DNA of 50,211 bases from Bacillota bacterium. GTDB taxonomy: Bacteria; Bacillota; Sulfobacillia; Sulfobacillales; Sulfobacillaceae. The first letter of the stretch is position 1, and each line of letters begins with the position of its first letter. The DNA lies in contig JAJZZA010000019.1 of the NCBI GenBank assembly GCA_021797825.1, forward strand, positions 1-50,211, written 5' to 3'. This document shows positions 49,677 through 50,211 of this stretch, in pieces. The translations under genes and the position numbers were made by a program. The notes below the pieces were generated by a model. That model saw only the letters and a program-made list of their open reading frames with translations, did no database searches and had not been told where the DNA came from.

Positions 49677-50132
49677 TTAACGCAGCCCGTCCATGGACCG
49701 GGCAAAATCCCGTGATTCGGCCAGAGAACGATCCAGGCCGCCGATTTGGGCACAGCCCATGGGGCCCCCGGTGCCGCGGCCCCACCCATGCGCGACCAAA
49801 TGGGACCGCTTGGCCCGTCTTGGCACGAAATGGCCCACGGCGGGGGTGGGATTCCGCTCCCGGAATGCTTTGGCGGCCGCCGCAAAGCGGCACGCGTCGA
49901 CCGCCGCCAGGAGTGCGATGGTCTGCATCACGGCTGCGCGATCGCCCTGCACTGACACATAAATGCCCGTCATCAAGGGCTCGATGCGGCCGCGGCGGAG
50001 TTGTCGGCCAATTTCCCCCGGGGTAGCAATATCCACCCACTGGGGTCCGACAATAACCTGTTTCGCGGGGGAAAAGGCGGCCAAGGCCTGGGCGACGGCG
50101 CGATGCGAGCTGTCCCACGTCAAGTGGTGCAT
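49677..50132 (-). CDS. hypothetical protein in the mobile element
   Basis: This 151-residue frame starts at ATG 50132 after GGAGG at 10-base spacing. It begins MHHLTWDSSHRAVAQALAAF and has a central segment KQVIVGPQWVDIATPGEIGRQL. The C-terminal third is Arg/Gly-rich. No family was recognised. Another frame on the same strand (49663-50163) is open but has no comparable ribosome binding site. The frame could also begin at GTG 50195. Its place within the element suggests cargo or a phage-like gene of unknown role. Confidence 0.5.
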   Translation of the reverse strand: MHHLTWDSSHRAVAQALAAFSPAKQVIVGPQWVDIATPGEIGRQLRRGRIEPLMTGIYVSVQGDRAAVMQTIALLAAVDACRFAAAAKAFRERNPTPAVGHFVPRRAKRSHLVAHGWGRGTGGPMGCAQIGGLDRSLAESRDFARSMDGLR

Positions 50133-50211
50133 GTTGGCGGAACCTCCGTAAAGTGTGTGACATATGGGCAGAGCGATGCCCGGGATATCGGCCACCTCCC
50201 GCCCGGAGATG

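Larger units (their letters stand above)
47696..50211. mobile_element. left part of a serine-recombinase element inserted in ylbJ (continues past the window)
   Basis: The element begins at the broken ylbJ core and includes a large serine recombinase gene pointing at the junction, a 54-residue protein and a 151-residue protein. No repeats or transposase typical of insertion sequences are seen, so integration by the site-specific recombinase is the natural explanation. The size and cargo of the element are unknown because its right end is not in the window. Confidence 0.7.

Noticed and set aside
1-50211. CRISPR arrays, insertion sequences with terminal inverted repeats, rRNA or tRNA genes
   Set aside because: No regularly spaced identical repeats, transposase frames or structural RNA signatures were found by reading both strands.

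Overview
This window looks like a chromosomal segment of a GC-rich, endospore-forming member of the Firmicutes, probably an acidophile or thermoacidophile of the Sulfobacillus type (inference). The signs are a kumamolisin-like S53 acid peptidase, a homologue of the sporulation membrane protein YlbJ, an aminotransferase close to Bacillus MtnE, GGAGG-type ribosome binding sites, frequent GTG/TTG starts and Gram-positive-style lipoproteins. No rRNA, tRNA, CRISPR array or convincing riboswitch was seen.

Layout. 1-4367 (+): end of an unidentified gene, an MtnE-like aminotransferase, an M61 peptidase with PDZ domain and a GT4 glycosyltransferase. 4339-6441 (-): S53 peptidase and a zinc-ribbon protein. 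6922-8325 (-): a full-length polyprenyl-phosphate sugar-1-phosphate transferase. 8826-9608 (+): alpha/beta hydrolase. 9656-17197 (-): seven tightly coupled polysaccharide genes (two GT2, three GT4, a Wzy/O-antigen ligase-type protein and a sugar epimerase). 17527-21521 (+): a large secreted GH18 repeat protein and a Ser/Pro-rich lipoprotein. 21489-25034 (-): GT4, Wzx-like flippase, GT4. 25393-26079 (+): small secreted repeat protein. 26134-35109 (-): eight-gene nucleotide-sugar operon. 35429-37512: small hypothetical and FtsH. 37691-45577: membrane proteins, a lytic transglycosylase, an operon of lipoprotein, PduX-like kinase and divergent LspA, a NYN-domain protein, a secreted transglutaminase-like protein and a YflT-like protein. 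45667-47700 (-): cupin-type phosphoglucose isomerase homologue, small membrane protein and the 3' part of ylbJ. 47700-50211: left end of a mobile element with a large serine recombinase.

How the genes work together. The middle 28 kb is a Wzx/Wzy-type surface or exopolysaccharide region. The run 33191 to 27904 matches, in order, WbpA-WbpB-WbpD-WbpE-WbpI (WlbA-D order), the five steps from UDP-GlcNAc to UDP-2,3-diacetamido-2,3-dideoxy-mannuronic acid. It is flanked by a WbpM/CapD-like dehydratase, a second sugar aminotransferase and a short PglC-like initiating transferase. Two initiating transferases, one Wzy and one Wzx candidate suggest one or two glycans. No chain-length regulator or tyrosine kinase is visible.

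The most striking observation is at the right edge. Codons for the conserved core of YlbJ run without interruption up to about 47690 and are then cut by foreign sequence next to a serine recombinase gene that reads toward the junction. This resembles the skin and SPbeta elements of Bacillus, which interrupt sporulation genes and excise in the mother cell. The element's other end lies outside the window, so developmental excision is a hypothesis.
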